From Sporosarcina sp. FSL K6-2383 (GTDB taxonomy: Bacteria > Bacillota > Bacilli > Bacillales_A > Planococcaceae): a stretch of DNA of 64,000 nucleotides. Below, piece by piece: positions 18,059 through 27,415 of this stretch. A program made the translations under genes and the position numbers. The stretch covers positions 1,155,501 through 1,219,500 of the forward strand of contig NZ_CP152017.1 in assembly GCF_038618305.1 (NCBI RefSeq), read 5' to 3'. The notes below the pieces were generated by a model that was not told the DNA's origin, did no database searches, and saw nothing but the letters and a program-made list of their open reading frames with translations. Position 1 is the first letter of the stretch. Each line of letters begins with the position of its first letter.

Positions 18059-20418
18059 TGTTGTACCTCCTGCTGTTGTGCAATCATTTTTGTAAAGTTA
18101 ATCACTTCAGAAGCGATATTGCGACGTAACTTTTGGTAATGACGACCGAATAATTCAAGTCCTTCCCGTTGATAAATTCTCATTGGATCTTCCTGACCGT
18201 AAGAACGAAGTCCGATACCTTCCTTGAGTCGTGTCATCACTTCTAAATGCTTTACCCACATTACATCAATATGTGACAGCATAACCTGTGGAATCATCTC
18301 ATTTACCTGTTTATCCTCTTCAAATGAATCGATATAAGCAAGTAAATCAGCCATTGGTGCTTCATACAGCCTTAAAATATCGGTTGTTTTTTCAATTATG
18401 CGTGGGATGGCTATTGGTTCCAATAATAGGCTATTCATCGTTCTTTCGATGCGCTCGAAATCCCAGTTATCTGAAGAATCTTCCTCCGGGCAACTATCGA
18501 AAATGACGAATTCGACAGTTTCGGTTAGCATTGTCTTTAATTGCTCAAGGATTCCTTCACCTTCAATGATTTTATCGCGCAATGAATAGACAACTTCTCG
18601 TTGATCATTAATCACATCATCCAATTTCAAGTTGTATTCGCGCGTGGAGTAGTGCACGCCTTCAACGATTCGCTGTGTACGTTCCGTCAGTTCATCGACC
18701 TCTGGATTTTGGATGAGCCCATTAGCATCCGCCGTTAGTTTTTTTACAAATTTTTCAATATCATCTTTGGCAAAGCGTTTGAACATATCATCTTCAAGGG
18801 AAAGGTAGAAACAGCTTTCCCCGCGGTCGCCTTGGCGTCCAGAACGACCCCGAAGCTGGTTGTCGATACGGCGGTTTTCATGTTTTTCTGTACCGAGTAC
18901 GAAAAGCCCGCCAAGTTCTTCGACACCTTCTCCGAGTACGATATCAGTACCGCGTCCAGCCATATTTGTCGCAACCGTAATATGACCGAGTTGGCCAGCT
19001 TGAGAAATGAGCTCTACTTCTTGCTCAACACTTTTTGCATTCAATAGGTTGAAGGGAAGCTTGTGCTTATTTAAGTATTCAACTACTTTTTCAGATTGCA
19101 AAATAGACGTTGTTCCTACGAGGACAGGTTGTCCTGTTTTATGGCGTGCAGCCACTTCTTTTGCCATCGCTTTATACTTCTGGTCAATGGTTTCGTATAC
19201 TTGGTCAGGAGCGTCAATGCGCACGCGTGGCCGGTTTGTTGGAATCTGAATGACAGCCATTCCGTATACTTCGTTGAATTCCTTTTCCTGCGTCTTTGCG
19301 GTGCCTGTCATACCACAAAGCTGTGGATACATCCGGAAATAGTTTTGGATTGTAATTTGTGCCTGTGCTTTGTTCTCATCAGTAATAGGCAAGCCTTCTT
19401 TTGCCTCGATTGCTTGGTGTAGACCATCGGAAAGCGTCCGACCATCCAGAATACGCCCCGTGAACATATCAACAAGTTCAATTTTTTCCTCGCGTACAAT
19501 ATAGTCAACGTCACGCTCGAAAATAACATAAGCCCGAACTGCTTGAATCATATAATGATAAAGAGTTTGATGCTCTAGCTCGTATAAGTTATCGATACCA
19601 AATGCTTTTTCAACTTTTTCAATACCTGTATCAGTTAGGGAAGTAGCTTTCGTTTCATCATCGAAATCGAAATCGACACCCTTTTTAAAGCGTTTGGCAA
19701 GACGCGCCGCAATATGATGTAAATCGGCATCTGCTGGCATTTTTCCGGCTACAATAAGTGGTGTTTTTGCCTCGTCAACAAGAATACTGTCAACTTCATC
19801 AATAATAGCGAAATGGTATGGACGTTGGACATGTTCGGTAGTTTGGTGTGCCATATTATCCCGTAAATAATCGAAGCCGAATTCAGTTCCGACTCCATAT
19901 GTAATATCGGCATTATAGGCTTCTTGCTTTGCGGGACCTTGCATCATCGGTACGTTCAACCCGACTGTGAGACCGAGAAAACGATGAATTTGTCCAATCT
20001 GTTCATAGTCACGCTTGGCAAGGTAGTCGTTCACTGTAATAACGTGGACACCTTTACCTTCCAGTGCACGAACATAGGAGGGGAGGGAGGCAACTAGTGT
20101 TTTACCTTCACCCGTCGGCATCTCAGCGATATTTCCTTCTGTTAGTACGAGCCCGCCGATAAGTTGTACGTCAAAATGACGCATTCCTAATACTCGTTTG
20201 GACGCCTCGCGAACAACAGCAAATGCATCTGGAGTAATGGAGTGAACAGATTCGCCTGATTGGATCCGTTCTTTAAATAGATCTGTCATATTGGTAAGTT
20301 GTTCGTCCGACATCGCTTCGTATGTGGGTTCTAATTTATTTATTTGTTGGACAATCTTCCTGTATTTTCGAAGTTGTCTTTCGCTCGTTTGATTTGAACG
20401 TTTGAAAATCGATAACAT
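18055..20418 (-). CDS. secA2: Accessory preprotein translocase ATPase SecA2
   Basis: A 787-aa SecA-family motor ATPase. Walker A is MPTGEGKT (about 100-107), the DEAD-like box is DEVD, and MTGTAKTQEKEF and TNMAGRGTDI are further SecA motifs. It is shorter than housekeeping SecA (usually about 840 aa in this group) and lacks the C-terminal zinc-binding CxCxSG...CH tail, ending instead in AQQQEVQQ. The missing tail and the coupled slap gene indicate the accessory SecA2 that exports a small set of surface proteins such as S-layer proteins and autolysins. It is the first gene of a two-gene operon. Confidence 0.9.
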   Translation of the reverse strand: MLSIFKRSNQTSERQLRKYRKIVQQINKLEPTYEAMSDEQLTNMTDLFKERIQSGESVHSITPDAFAVVREASKRVLGMRHFDVQLIGGLVLTEGNIAEMPTGEGKTLVASLPSYVRALEGKGVHVITVNDYLAKRDYEQIGQIHRFLGLTVGLNVPMMQGPAKQEAYNADITYGVGTEFGFDYLRDNMAHQTTEHVQRPYHFAIIDEVDSILVDEAKTPLIVAGKMPADADLHHIAARLAKRFKKGVDFDFDDETKATSLTDTGIEKVEKAFGIDNLYELEHQTLYHYMIQAVRAYVIFERDVDYIVREEKIELVDMFTGRILDGRTLSDGLHQAIEAKEGLPITDENKAQAQITIQNYFRMYPQLCGMTGTAKTQEKEFNEVYGMAVIQIPTNRPRVRIDAPDQVYETIDQKYKAMAKEVAARHKTGQPVLVGTTSILQSEKVVEYLNKHKLPFNLLNAKSVEQEVELISQAGQLGHITVATNMAGRGTDIVLGEGVEELGGLFVLGTEKHENRRIDNQLRGRSGRQGDRGESCFYLSLEDDMFKRFAKDDIEKFVKKLTADANGLIQNPEVDELTERTQRIVEGVHYSTREYNLKLDDVINDQREVVYSLRDKIIEGEGILEQLKTMLTETVEFVIFDSCPEEDSSDNWDFERIERTMNSLLLEPIAIPRIIEKTTDILRLYEAPMADLLAYIDSFEEDKQVNEMIPQVMLSHIDVMWVKHLEVMTRLKEGIGLRSYGQEDPMRIYQREGLELFGRHYQKLRRNIASEVINFTKMIAQQQEVQQ

Positions 20419-20623
20419 GAATGAACGCTCCTTTTTCTTATCCTTGAAAGGACCTTCTCTTATTTTATCAAAAAGTATGGTAAATGACTACCTTAAGCTA
20501 AAATCTACATATATAAGGAAAGAAATTGACGGGATAGGGTTCGGGGGAAAGGGGAAAAGTAATGGATATAAGAAGTTGGAAGCGGAATTAATTGACTAGT
20601 AGTATGCTTTTCTAACTAATACA

Positions 20624-20632
20624 TGCTATAAT
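20624..20632 (+). promoter_or_regulatory. Extended -10 promoter of tagO
   Basis: TG-N-TATAAT at 20624-20632, about 45 bases before the tagO start. The -35 region is poor, which is usual for extended -10 promoters. Confidence 0.5.
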
Positions 20633-20676
20633 ACTGTTGATTTGATAAATTATCGATTTACTTAGGGAGGAAGGAC

Positions 20677-21720
20677 ATGTTATTCCTTGCGATGGCTGCT
20701 GCTTTTGTAGCCTCTGTAATACTTACTCCGCTTGTTATAAAATTAGCATTCCGAATCGGAGCGGTCGATCATCCAAACTACCGGAAAGTACATGCATCTG
20801 CTATGCCACGTATTGGTGGCCTTGCGATATTTGGTGCATTCCTAATTGGTTATTTCATATTGAGGCCGGTAGATGATCACTCTACTGCCATTCTCATCGG
20901 CGCCCTCATTATTATTGTAACCGGATTTTTGGATGATATGTTTGAAATTACTGCGAAAATAAAACTAGCCGGTCAACTGACGGCGGCGATTGTCGTTGTT
21001 TCTTGGGGCGGTCTACAAATTGAGTACATTAACTTACCGTTTATCGGCCAGTTTGATTTTGGTTATTTAAGTATCCCAATTACAATTATCTGGATTATTG
21101 GTATTACGAATGCCATCAATCTGATTGATGGTTTGGATGGACTGGCAGCGGGTGTTTCCACGATTGCGCTTATTACAATGACAGTCATGGCGATAATCAT
21201 GGGAGACGTTTTCGTTATTGCAACAGCTTCAATTCTTGCAGCAAGTTCATTAGGATTTTTGTTTTATAATTTTCATCCTGCGAAAATTTTTATGGGTGAT
21301 ACGGGATCGTTGTTCCTTGGTTTTATGATTTCGGTCTTGGCTTTATTAGGATTTAAAAATATTACTGTCGTTGCACTCGTTATCCCAATTATTTTGCTAG
21401 GTGTTCCAATTTCTGATACATTTTTTGCGATTGTCCGTCGTATACGTACAAAGCAACCCATTATGGCACCAGATAAATCGCATTTACACCATTGTCTGCT
21501 ACGCGTAGGATTTTCTCATAGACAAACAGTATTGGTTATTTATGGACTGGCCGTTCTATTCGGTGTTGCGGCAATTCTCTTTTCACAAGCGACAGTATGG
21601 GGAGCAATCTTACTCATTGTTGTGATGCTCATTGCCATTGAACTATTTGTCGAAGTGATTGGACTTGCGGGTACAAATTACCGACCGTTACTAAACCTTG
21701 TCCGTATGATTGGCAGATAA
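20677..21720 (+). CDS. tagO: Undecaprenyl-phosphate GlcNAc-1-phosphate transferase (TagO)
   Basis: A 347-aa polytopic membrane enzyme of the MraY/WecA family with about 10-11 TM helices. It transfers GlcNAc-1-phosphate to undecaprenyl phosphate, the first step of wall teichoic acid synthesis. Visible motifs are VDHPNYRKVHASAMPRIGG, the Asp-rich GFLDDMFEI, NAINLIDGLDGLAAG, FMGDTGSLFLGF and KSHLHHCLL. GGGAGG precedes the ATG at 20677. It is convergent with the LCP gene that attaches teichoic acids, so start and end of the pathway sit side by side. Confidence 0.93.
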   Translation: MLFLAMAAAFVASVILTPLVIKLAFRIGAVDHPNYRKVHASAMPRIGGLAIFGAFLIGYFILRPVDDHSTAILIGALIIIVTGFLDDMFEITAKIKLAGQLTAAIVVVSWGGLQIEYINLPFIGQFDFGYLSIPITIIWIIGITNAINLIDGLDGLAAGVSTIALITMTVMAIIMGDVFVIATASILAASSLGFLFYNFHPAKIFMGDTGSLFLGFMISVLALLGFKNITVVALVIPIILLGVPISDTFFAIVRRIRTKQPIMAPDKSHLHHCLLRVGFSHRQTVLVIYGLAVLFGVAAILFSQATVWGAILLIVVMLIAIELFVEVIGLAGTNYRPLLNLVRMIGR

Positions 21721-21795
21721 ATAAAAATCAACTACGACTTGGTGCAATTCAAAAGTTGTGACATCCGCGAGGAGACTTAACTTGTGAATCAAGTT

Positions 21796-21845
21796 AAAAT
21801 CCGACCACTACCTAACTCATTCAGGTAGTATGGTCGGATTTTTTA
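21796..21845 (+). terminator. Intrinsic terminator of tagO
   Basis: AAAATCCGACCA...ACCT pairs with AGGT...TGGTCGGATTTT, followed by a T run. Confidence 0.85.
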
Positions 21846-21865
21846 ACTTCATGACAAGAATTCAT

Positions 21866-21900
21866 AAAAAAAAGTACTAGGCAATGTGGCCTAGTACTTT
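21866..21900 (-). terminator. Intrinsic terminator of the LCP gene
   Basis: On the minus strand AAAGTACTAGGC pairs with GCCTAGTACTTT and is followed by eight T residues. The hairpin directly abuts the LCP stop codon at 21902. Confidence 0.88.
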
Positions 21901-21901
21901 T

Positions 21902-22957
21902 TTAGTCATTATAAGAGCCTTCTAGGGCTTCGTCCATCGAGTCGGTCGAGTTTGATCGACCGTCAGTGAGACTAGAAGAGTCAGGAGTAAGCTCTAAATG
22001 AGTTTGTAGCACCTGCGTAACTTCATCTAAATAGGTTTCATCGAGCTTCCAATAATAAATGCCTGTCGACATATCATCAAAGCCCTTTAAGCTAAACGTG
22101 TCAACTTGCGGCATACCACCTTTGGCATAATCCAAAAATGATTTCATTTCATCGAATGTCATGTCTGTCTTCATATTATCACCGACTGCTTCAATCACAT
22201 CGCCGTACTTCGTAATCGACTTGACAGATACAGCCTGTTTCATAATCGCTTGTAAAATCATTTGTTGACGTTTACCACGTTCAACGTCCGTATCAAGTTT
22301 GCGCGTTCGGGCTAATGCCAAAGCGTGCTTACCATCTAGATGCTGCAATCCTTTTTTTAGGTGGATTGTATACTTGTCATTTTCGTCCTTCTCAGTTCGA
22401 TTGTAAGGGACTTCAGCCTCGATGCCGCCAAGTGCATTGACAACATCAATAAAAGCGTTAAAATTCATTTTTACGTAATAATCGACTGGAACATCAAATA
22501 ATCCTTCAATGGTGTCAATCGTTGCGCTCGTTCCTCCAAACGCATGTGCATGTGTAATTTTATCGCGGTATCCTACTTTAGGGATGTACACATAAGAATC
22601 ACGTGGAATACTGACAAGCTTTACTGATTTGTCTTCTTTGTTTAATGTAGCAAAAAGTAGCGCATCGGATCGACTATTGCTATCACCTTGGTGTCGCTGT
22701 TCACTATCATCCACCCCGATAAATAAGACGGATACATTATCTTGTTCAGGTTCGACTTTTTCTTCACGGACGACAGATTTTGGTCTGTCGGGAACGGGTT
22801 CGTAAGCTTGGTCAGCCGCGTACAGAGCTTTTTTCTGTAGTGAGGCGCCATAGGCTACGACAACTACGAAAAGTGAAAATGTCAGAAGTACTAAAACTTT
22901 AATGACTAGATATTTATTCGACGATTTTTTCTGTTTTTTATAGTCTTTTCTTTTCAT
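21902..22957 (-). CDS. LytR-CpsA-Psr (LCP) family wall polymer ligase
   Basis: A 351-aa protein with a short basic cytoplasmic tail (MKRKDYKKQKK), one TM anchor (about 16-38) and an extracellular LCP domain. Signatures are VLFIGVDDSEQRHQGDSNSRSDALL, SIPRDSYVYIP, ITHAHAFGG and the HALALARTR/RGKRQQMILQA block that binds the polyprenyl pyrophosphate. The family (TagT/U/V, LytR) transfers wall teichoic acid from the lipid carrier to peptidoglycan. ATG 22957 has GGAGG 9 bases upstream; the longer frame from 22987 is rejected. The C-terminal Ser/Asp-rich tail after about 320 looks disordered. Confidence 0.9.
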   Translation of the reverse strand: MKRKDYKKQKKSSNKYLVIKVLVLLTFSLFVVVVAYGASLQKKALYAADQAYEPVPDRPKSVVREEKVEPEQDNVSVLFIGVDDSEQRHQGDSNSRSDALLFATLNKEDKSVKLVSIPRDSYVYIPKVGYRDKITHAHAFGGTSATIDTIEGLFDVPVDYYVKMNFNAFIDVVNALGGIEAEVPYNRTEKDENDKYTIHLKKGLQHLDGKHALALARTRKLDTDVERGKRQQMILQAIMKQAVSVKSITKYGDVIEAVGDNMKTDMTFDEMKSFLDYAKGGMPQVDTFSLKGFDDMSTGIYYWKLDETYLDEVTQVLQTHLELTPDSSSLTDGRSNSTDSMDEALEGSYND

Positions 22958-23134
22958 TTCAATGTTCCTCCGGAATTGGCTATGCAATCACTTATCTTCA
23001 TAGCTAATCATTTAGGTCACAGATTATTGTCATCAATTACAAAATATGACAAAGTTACGAGGTGCGAAGTATTAGTAGACAAAAAACTACAACCTTTTTC
23101 ATTATACTATCATCCTCGTAAAACGTATACTATT

Positions 23135-23767
23135 TCAAATTTCGAATTCGAGAAATTCGCTAGAAAACGAGGAAATAGTAGCTTGTCCGTTTGTTAACTC
23201 AGTCATCCAAGCTGTGAAGTGCTCAATTTCGGTGTGAGGGACATACATAAAAAGATCGACACCATCTGCATAGCTAATTTCTTTTAGTGGGTAGGCAGAT
23301 TGTCTAACCTCGTTCTCGACCTTACCGAGCCATGTATAGTCAATTGTTACTTTCATGAGCTCGTGTAATTTTCGCAAAATCGTGCCTGTAGAGGCAATAC
23401 CTTCTGTCGTTGCGCGGCCGTATGCACGAATGAGTCCACCACCGCCTAACTTGATACCTCCAAAATAGCGTGTCACGACGACAACCGTATCCTTCAATCC
23501 TTGTTTTTTCAATACCTCTAGCATAGGGACACCTGCTGTGCCAGACGGTTCGCCGTCGTCATTCGCCTTTTGGATATTATCATGCTCGCCAATCATATAG
23601 GCCGAACAATTATGGTTTGCTGTATGATGCATTTTTTTGATGTCTTGGATGAAGTTAACGGCTTCCTGCTCGGTTTCTACCCGCTTTACATAGGTTAGAA
23701 ATTTGGACTTTTGGATGATCAATTCACTTTCCCCGTATGCTTTTACTGTGTAATAATCTGCTCGCAT
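23135..23767 (-). CDS. yvyE: IMPACT (YigZ) family protein YvyE
   Basis: A 210-aa protein with the N-terminal IMPACT/UPF0029 fold. Recognisable segments are SKFLTYVKRVETEQEAVNFI, NHNCSAYMIG, DDGEPSGTAGVPML and VVVTRYFGGIKLGGGGLIRAYG, followed by a DUF1949-type C-terminal domain. The biochemical role is unclear; the eukaryotic homologue IMPACT modulates translation control. As recalled for B. subtilis, yvyE is divergent from degS, the same arrangement as here. ATG 23767 has GGAGG at the right spacing. Confidence 0.9.
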   Translation of the reverse strand: MRADYYTVKAYGESELIIQKSKFLTYVKRVETEQEAVNFIQDIKKMHHTANHNCSAYMIGEHDNIQKANDDGEPSGTAGVPMLEVLKKQGLKDTVVVVTRYFGGIKLGGGGLIRAYGRATTEGIASTGTILRKLHELMKVTIDYTWLGKVENEVRQSAYPLKEISYADGVDLFMYVPHTEIEHFTAWMTELTNGQATISSFSSEFLEFEI

Positions 23768-23911
23768 TTGCGACACCTCCATCACTTGTAATACAATTAT
23801 AATATTTAATAGCTATTATGATGATATACTAAATGAAGTGTGTAGGGTATTCATTGTACTTACAACACTTCTCATGGTATTGTATGGCTTTCCAGGCGGG
23901 AGGGAATAAAT

Positions 23912-25069
23912 ATGAAAGAAAATGCAATCGATATCCAAACGCTTGAAACAATCTTCAACAGCATGGTCCGGGTAATGGATCAATCGAAGAATGATATTTT
24001 CATTATAAGTGAACAGAGTCGTAAAAGCTTTGAAGACATGCAAAAAGAGTTAGCCGAAGTTAGGGTTGATATTTCCCGTGTAATAACTGAAGGTGATTAT
24101 TTGGAGAGTATGACCCGCAATTCCCGTTTAAGACTTGCCGATGTTTCGAAAAATTTTACTAATTACTCAGAGGCACAAGTTAGGGAAGCATATGAAGTAG
24201 CGAATGATTTATTGGTGAAGCTGTCCATTAACCAAATGGAAGAGAAGCAGCTACGTATTCGTCGGGACGAGTTGGACAGGCGCCTGAACGCACTTTTAGT
24301 TACGATTGAACGGGCCAATCACCTTGTTGGTCAAGTGACAACGGTCATTAACTATCTGAATATGGACTTGAAGGATGTTGGAGAAGCGTTGGAAACAGCT
24401 AGACACAAACAAGAATTCGGCATTCGTATTATTCAGGCTCAAGAAGAGGAGCGTAAAAGGATTTCGCGCGATATTCATGATGGCCCTGCACAAATGTTAG
24501 CTAATGTAATGATCCGTTCGGGCTTGATTGAAAAGACATTTGTCGAAAAAGGACCGGAATTGGCACTGCTTGAATTGGCAGACCTGAAGGAGATGGTAAG
24601 GGGGGCACTTTATGAGGTCCGTCGTATCATTTATGATCTTCGTCCAATGGCACTTGACGATCTTGGGTTGATTCCTACGCTGAAAAAGTATTTATCGACA
24701 GTAGAGGAATATGAGAAAGACGTTGAAATTCATTTCCAAAATAGTGGTCGAGAGCTGCGCTTTAAGACTGACTTTGAAGTGTCGATTTTCCGGCTTGTGC
24801 AAGAATCTGTGTCAAATGCACTAAAACATGGAAAGTCGAAGGATATTTGGGTGAAAGTCGAATGGCTTCGAGATATAATGAATATTATCATCAAGGATAG
24901 TGGACAAGGGTTCGACCAAAATGAAGTGAAAGATAAGTCGTTCGGCTTGATTGGAATGCGAGAACGGATAGAATTACTAAAAGGTGAGATGTCAATTACT
25001 TCGACAATTGGAAATGGAGCAATTATCTATTTCCGAATTCCACTGCGAGAAGAAATAATTGCTAATTAG
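23912..25069 (+). CDS. degS: Two-component sensor kinase DegS
   Basis: A 385-aa cytoplasmic histidine kinase with no TM segment. The N-terminal half is a coiled-coil DegS sensor domain. The HisKA_3 motif [18 protein letters not shown] places the phospho-accepting His near residue 189, and a HATPase_c domain follows ([38 protein letters not shown]). It phosphorylates DegU and controls exoenzymes, motility and competence. GGGAGGG precedes the ATG. degU follows after about 20 bp. Confidence 0.95.
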   Translation: MKENAIDIQTLETIFNSMVRVMDQSKNDIFIISEQSRKSFEDMQKELAEVRVDISRVITEGDYLESMTRNSRLRLADVSKNFTNYSEAQVREAYEVANDLLVKLSINQMEEKQLRIRRDELDRRLNALLVTIERANHLVGQVTTVINYLNMDLKDVGEALETARHKQEFGIRIIQAQEEERKRISRDIHDGPAQMLANVMIRSGLIEKTFVEKGPELALLELADLKEMVRGALYEVRRIIYDLRPMALDDLGLIPTLKKYLSTVEEYEKDVEIHFQNSGRELRFKTDFEVSIFRLVQESVSNALKHGKSKDIWVKVEWLRDIMNIIIKDSGQGFDQNEVKDKSFGLIGMRERIELLKGEMSITSTIGNGAIIYFRIPLREEIIAN

Positions 25070-25091
25070 ACATAAATGGGAGGAAATGAAT

Positions 25092-25766
25092 ATGACGAAA
25101 ATTTTAATTGTAGATGACCACCAGTTATTCCGTGAAGGGGTAAAACGTATTCTCGATTTTGAAAATTCCTTTGAAGTTGTTGCTGAAGGGGATGACGGAA
25201 GCGAAGTAAAAGGGCTTTATGCGCAATTCGAGCCGGACGTCGTTCTGATGGATATTAACATGCCACGCATGAATGGTGTAGAAGCAACGGAAGAGTTGAT
25301 TAAAGATTTTCCGGATGCCAAGGTAATCATGCTGTCGATTCATGATGATGAATCTTACGTGTCTCACGCACTAAAAACGGGAGCACTCGGGTATATGCTC
25401 AAAGAGATGGATGCAGATGCAATTGTCCAAGCGATTAAAGTAGTCGCAGCAGGTGGTTCGTACCTTCACCCGAAAGTAACACATAATCTTGTAAGCGAGT
25501 TTCGCCGTTTGAGCGAACGTGAACATAAAGGGTCATTCCAACAAAATGATATTCGTCGTCCCTTCCACTTACTGACAAAACGTGAGTGTGAAGTGCTGCA
25601 GCTGTTGACAGACGGACAGAGTAACCGGACAATCGGAGAGACACTGTTCATTTCTGAAAAAACGGTTAAAAATCATGTGTCTAGTATCTTACAAAAGATG
25701 GCTGTTAATGACAGAACACAAGCAGTTGTCACGGCGATTAAAAACGGTTGGGTTGAAGTGAAGTAG
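25092..25766 (+). CDS. degU: Response regulator DegU
   Basis: A 224-aa NarL/LuxR-type regulator. The receiver domain has the acidic pair in VDDHQ and the phospho-acceptor Asp54 in VVLMDINMP; the C-terminal LuxR HTH is at about 160-220 ([37 protein letters not shown]). Phospho-DegU drives degradative enzyme genes, and the unphosphorylated form helps ComK bind its own promoter in B. subtilis. ATG 25092 has GGAGG 8 bases upstream; the longer frame from 25059 overlapping degS is rejected. Confidence 0.95.
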   Translation: MTKILIVDDHQLFREGVKRILDFENSFEVVAEGDDGSEVKGLYAQFEPDVVLMDINMPRMNGVEATEELIKDFPDAKVIMLSIHDDESYVSHALKTGALGYMLKEMDADAIVQAIKVVAAGGSYLHPKVTHNLVSEFRRLSEREHKGSFQQNDIRRPFHLLTKRECEVLQLLTDGQSNRTIGETLFISEKTVKNHVSSILQKMAVNDRTQAVVTAIKNGWVEVK

Positions 25767-25780
25767 TCCAAATCGAATGA

Positions 25781-25818
25781 AATGAAAGGGCCTTCCGTCT
25801 TGGAAGAGCCCTTTCATT
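25781..25818 (+). terminator. Terminator after degU
   Basis: AATGAAAGGGC pairs with GCCCTTTCATT, with an inner TTCC/GGAA pair. The following T-run is interrupted (CTGTATTTTTC). Confidence 0.7.
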
Positions 25819-25843
25819 CTGTATTTTTCTAAGGAGGAAGAAA

Positions 25844-26416
25844 ATGAAGAAAATCATTATATTTACAGTAATGTCGGTGCTATTGCTACTAGGCGCATGC
25901 AGTAAGGATGAGGGAACAGCTTCTCCTAACTCAGGATCAGTCGATGATGGTGAGACGACAGCCGGGTATGGGGCGATCGACCATGGCGTAGACGATAAGC
26001 AGGTGGGCTTCAATATGTTAGGTGGCGAAATAGAAGAGGCGGCGGATATACCGGTAGAAGAGAAAGAACAGCTTCTGGCTGCATTCGATACGTATATCAC
26101 AACATTGAATGAGCAGGAGGTAGATGCGCATTTGGCTATGCTGTCGAAGGATGCTTATGATCTTGAGGAAGAACGTGTTTTCATGGAAGAGCAGTTTAGT
26201 GAATACAGTCTTAATTACGAAGTATCAAACGTCACGATTGTAAAGTATTCGGCTAAGGAAGCTCAGGTATTTTCAAATATGAAGATGTCCTATAAGCAAT
26301 TGTCTACTGGTCTTGAAACGAACCCAAGTGGTCGACAAGTGACTGTGTTTGTAAAGGAAGATGGAGAATGGAAAATAACATCTGTCCATCATATTCCTGA
26401 TGGGCCTAAAGAATAA
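25844..26416 (+). CDS. Lipoprotein with NTF2-like C-terminal domain
   Basis: A 190-aa exported lipoprotein. The lipobox LLLGAC gives the modified Cys19, followed by a Ser/Asp/Gly-rich linker. Residues 75-190 form a cystatin/NTF2-like domain typical of DUF4440/SnoaL-type proteins (AFDTYITTLNEQEVDAHLAML ... ATQV-like strand QVFSNMKMSY, ending GEWKITSVHHI). Function is unknown. It follows degU in the same direction but is separated by a terminator. AAGGAGG precedes the ATG. Confidence 0.8.
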   Translation: MKKIIIFTVMSVLLLLGACSKDEGTASPNSGSVDDGETTAGYGAIDHGVDDKQVGFNMLGGEIEEAADIPVEEKEQLLAAFDTYITTLNEQEVDAHLAMLSKDAYDLEEERVFMEEQFSEYSLNYEVSNVTIVKYSAKEAQVFSNMKMSYKQLSTGLETNPSGRQVTVFVKEDGEWKITSVHHIPDGPKE

Positions 26417-26425
26417 ATAGACATG

Positions 26426-26460
26426 AGACTTCTAGCTAAAATGGCTGGAAGTCTTTTTTT
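26426..26460 (+). terminator. Intrinsic terminator after the NTF2-like lipoprotein gene
   Basis: AGACTTCTAGC pairs with GCTGGAAGTCT (one G-T pair), followed by TTTTTT. Confidence 0.88.
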
Positions 26461-27049
26461 GATGGTTGTTACTATTTCATTTTACGCCTGTTGATTAACC
26501 TATAAATACTTTAATTAAACACTAGGCGCTTTATATTCAATCGTTTTTGGTCCACTTTGGATTGAACAACTTCTATACAATAACCGTGCTGTTTTTATGA
26601 ATAGGGGTGCGACTTCGCCGCATTCCTATTCATATTTTCGATAATCGTTGGTAGTCGTTCATCCGTCTCCCTCCAAAAACGCAGATAAATGAAGTACCAA
26701 TGCTTTTGGGTATGAGGGAATAGAGGGCTTTTTAACTGAAGAGGGCCGCCAAAGACGCAATTTTGGCGGCTGAATCTTTCGTTATGGTCTTCCCCATTGT
26801 TATTTTAGGAGGTACTACTTTCTAAACACACTCGCTCCTCGGTAATGAGGTCATGAATAATTTTGCCGAAAGCAAACCAAAAATAGTCCAGTGGAAATGA
26901 AGTTCTCAAGCCTTTACTTAGCTACAATTTATGTGAGTAAATGGATAATCCGCAGACGTGATGTCATTTCTATAATTTGGAGGTTGATAAATACTGAGTT
27001 CGGGCATACAATAAATAGAACTAGTGTTCCGTTTAGGGGAGGAATGATT
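26461..27049. other. Long intergenic region with two strong hairpins
   Basis: About 590 bases without a convincing gene. Two clean inverted repeats stand out: ATGAATAGG/CCTATTCAT at 26597-26633 (the loop itself pairs GTGCG with CGCAT-like bases) and GCCGCCAAA/TTTGGCGGC at 26745-26770. An AGGAGGT at about 26809 has no start codon at a usable distance. The region could hold a small RNA or remnants of a lost gene. Confidence 0.4.
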
Positions 27050-27406
27050 ATGCCTTTAATACCTGCAGAGGCATTGCCGCATTTTGAGAATATGATTTAC
27101 TTGCCGATGCTTATTATTATTTTAGAACGGGATCGAAATTCATTTGAAAAAGGCCCTTTCAAATTGAAAGGACCTTATGTTAAGCTCGTCAATCAGGCAA
27201 CGAAGCTTATACGTGCTGAACTAAAAGATACAAGCATCTATTTGCGACGTCATAATATGAAGGTTGTTCGTAGCCAGACAGACGATACATTTACAGAATA
27301 TATATTCATGTATGGTGGCTATGAAGAACACAGACGTTATTTGAACGTTCGCTTACGTAACCGGACAGAAGAATTGTTAAGTGTCTATTTTGCGATGGCT
27401 GGATAA
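27050..27406 (+). CDS. Conserved-looking hypothetical protein
   Basis: A 118-aa soluble protein, rich in basic residues and helical in appearance, starting MPLIPAEALPHFENMIYLPM. ATG 27050 is chosen because GGGGAGGAATG lies just upstream; the frame upstream to 26891 has no ribosome site and no protein-like composition. It contains FKLKGPYVKLVNQATKLIRAEL and a C-terminal YGGYEEHRRYLNVRLRNRTEELL block. I have no confident family name. It is convergent with comK, only 9 bp between the stops, with no terminator visible. Confidence 0.75.
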   Translation: MPLIPAEALPHFENMIYLPMLIIILERDRNSFEKGPFKLKGPYVKLVNQATKLIRAELKDTSIYLRRHNMKVVRSQTDDTFTEYIFMYGGYEEHRRYLNVRLRNRTEELLSVYFAMAG

Positions 27407-27415
27407 CAGCCGCTA

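Noticed and set aside
18055..20418. Housekeeping SecA
   Set aside because: It lacks the C-terminal zinc motif, is shorter than SecA1, and is coupled to slap.
20402..20599. 65-codon frame overlapping the secA2 start
   Set aside because: Weak composition, overlap with the secA2 5' end on the other strand, and no supporting ribosome site.
22976..23197. 73-codon plus-strand frame between the LCP gene and yvyE
   Set aside because: It overlaps the C-terminus of yvyE, has no ribosome site, and its composition is random-like.
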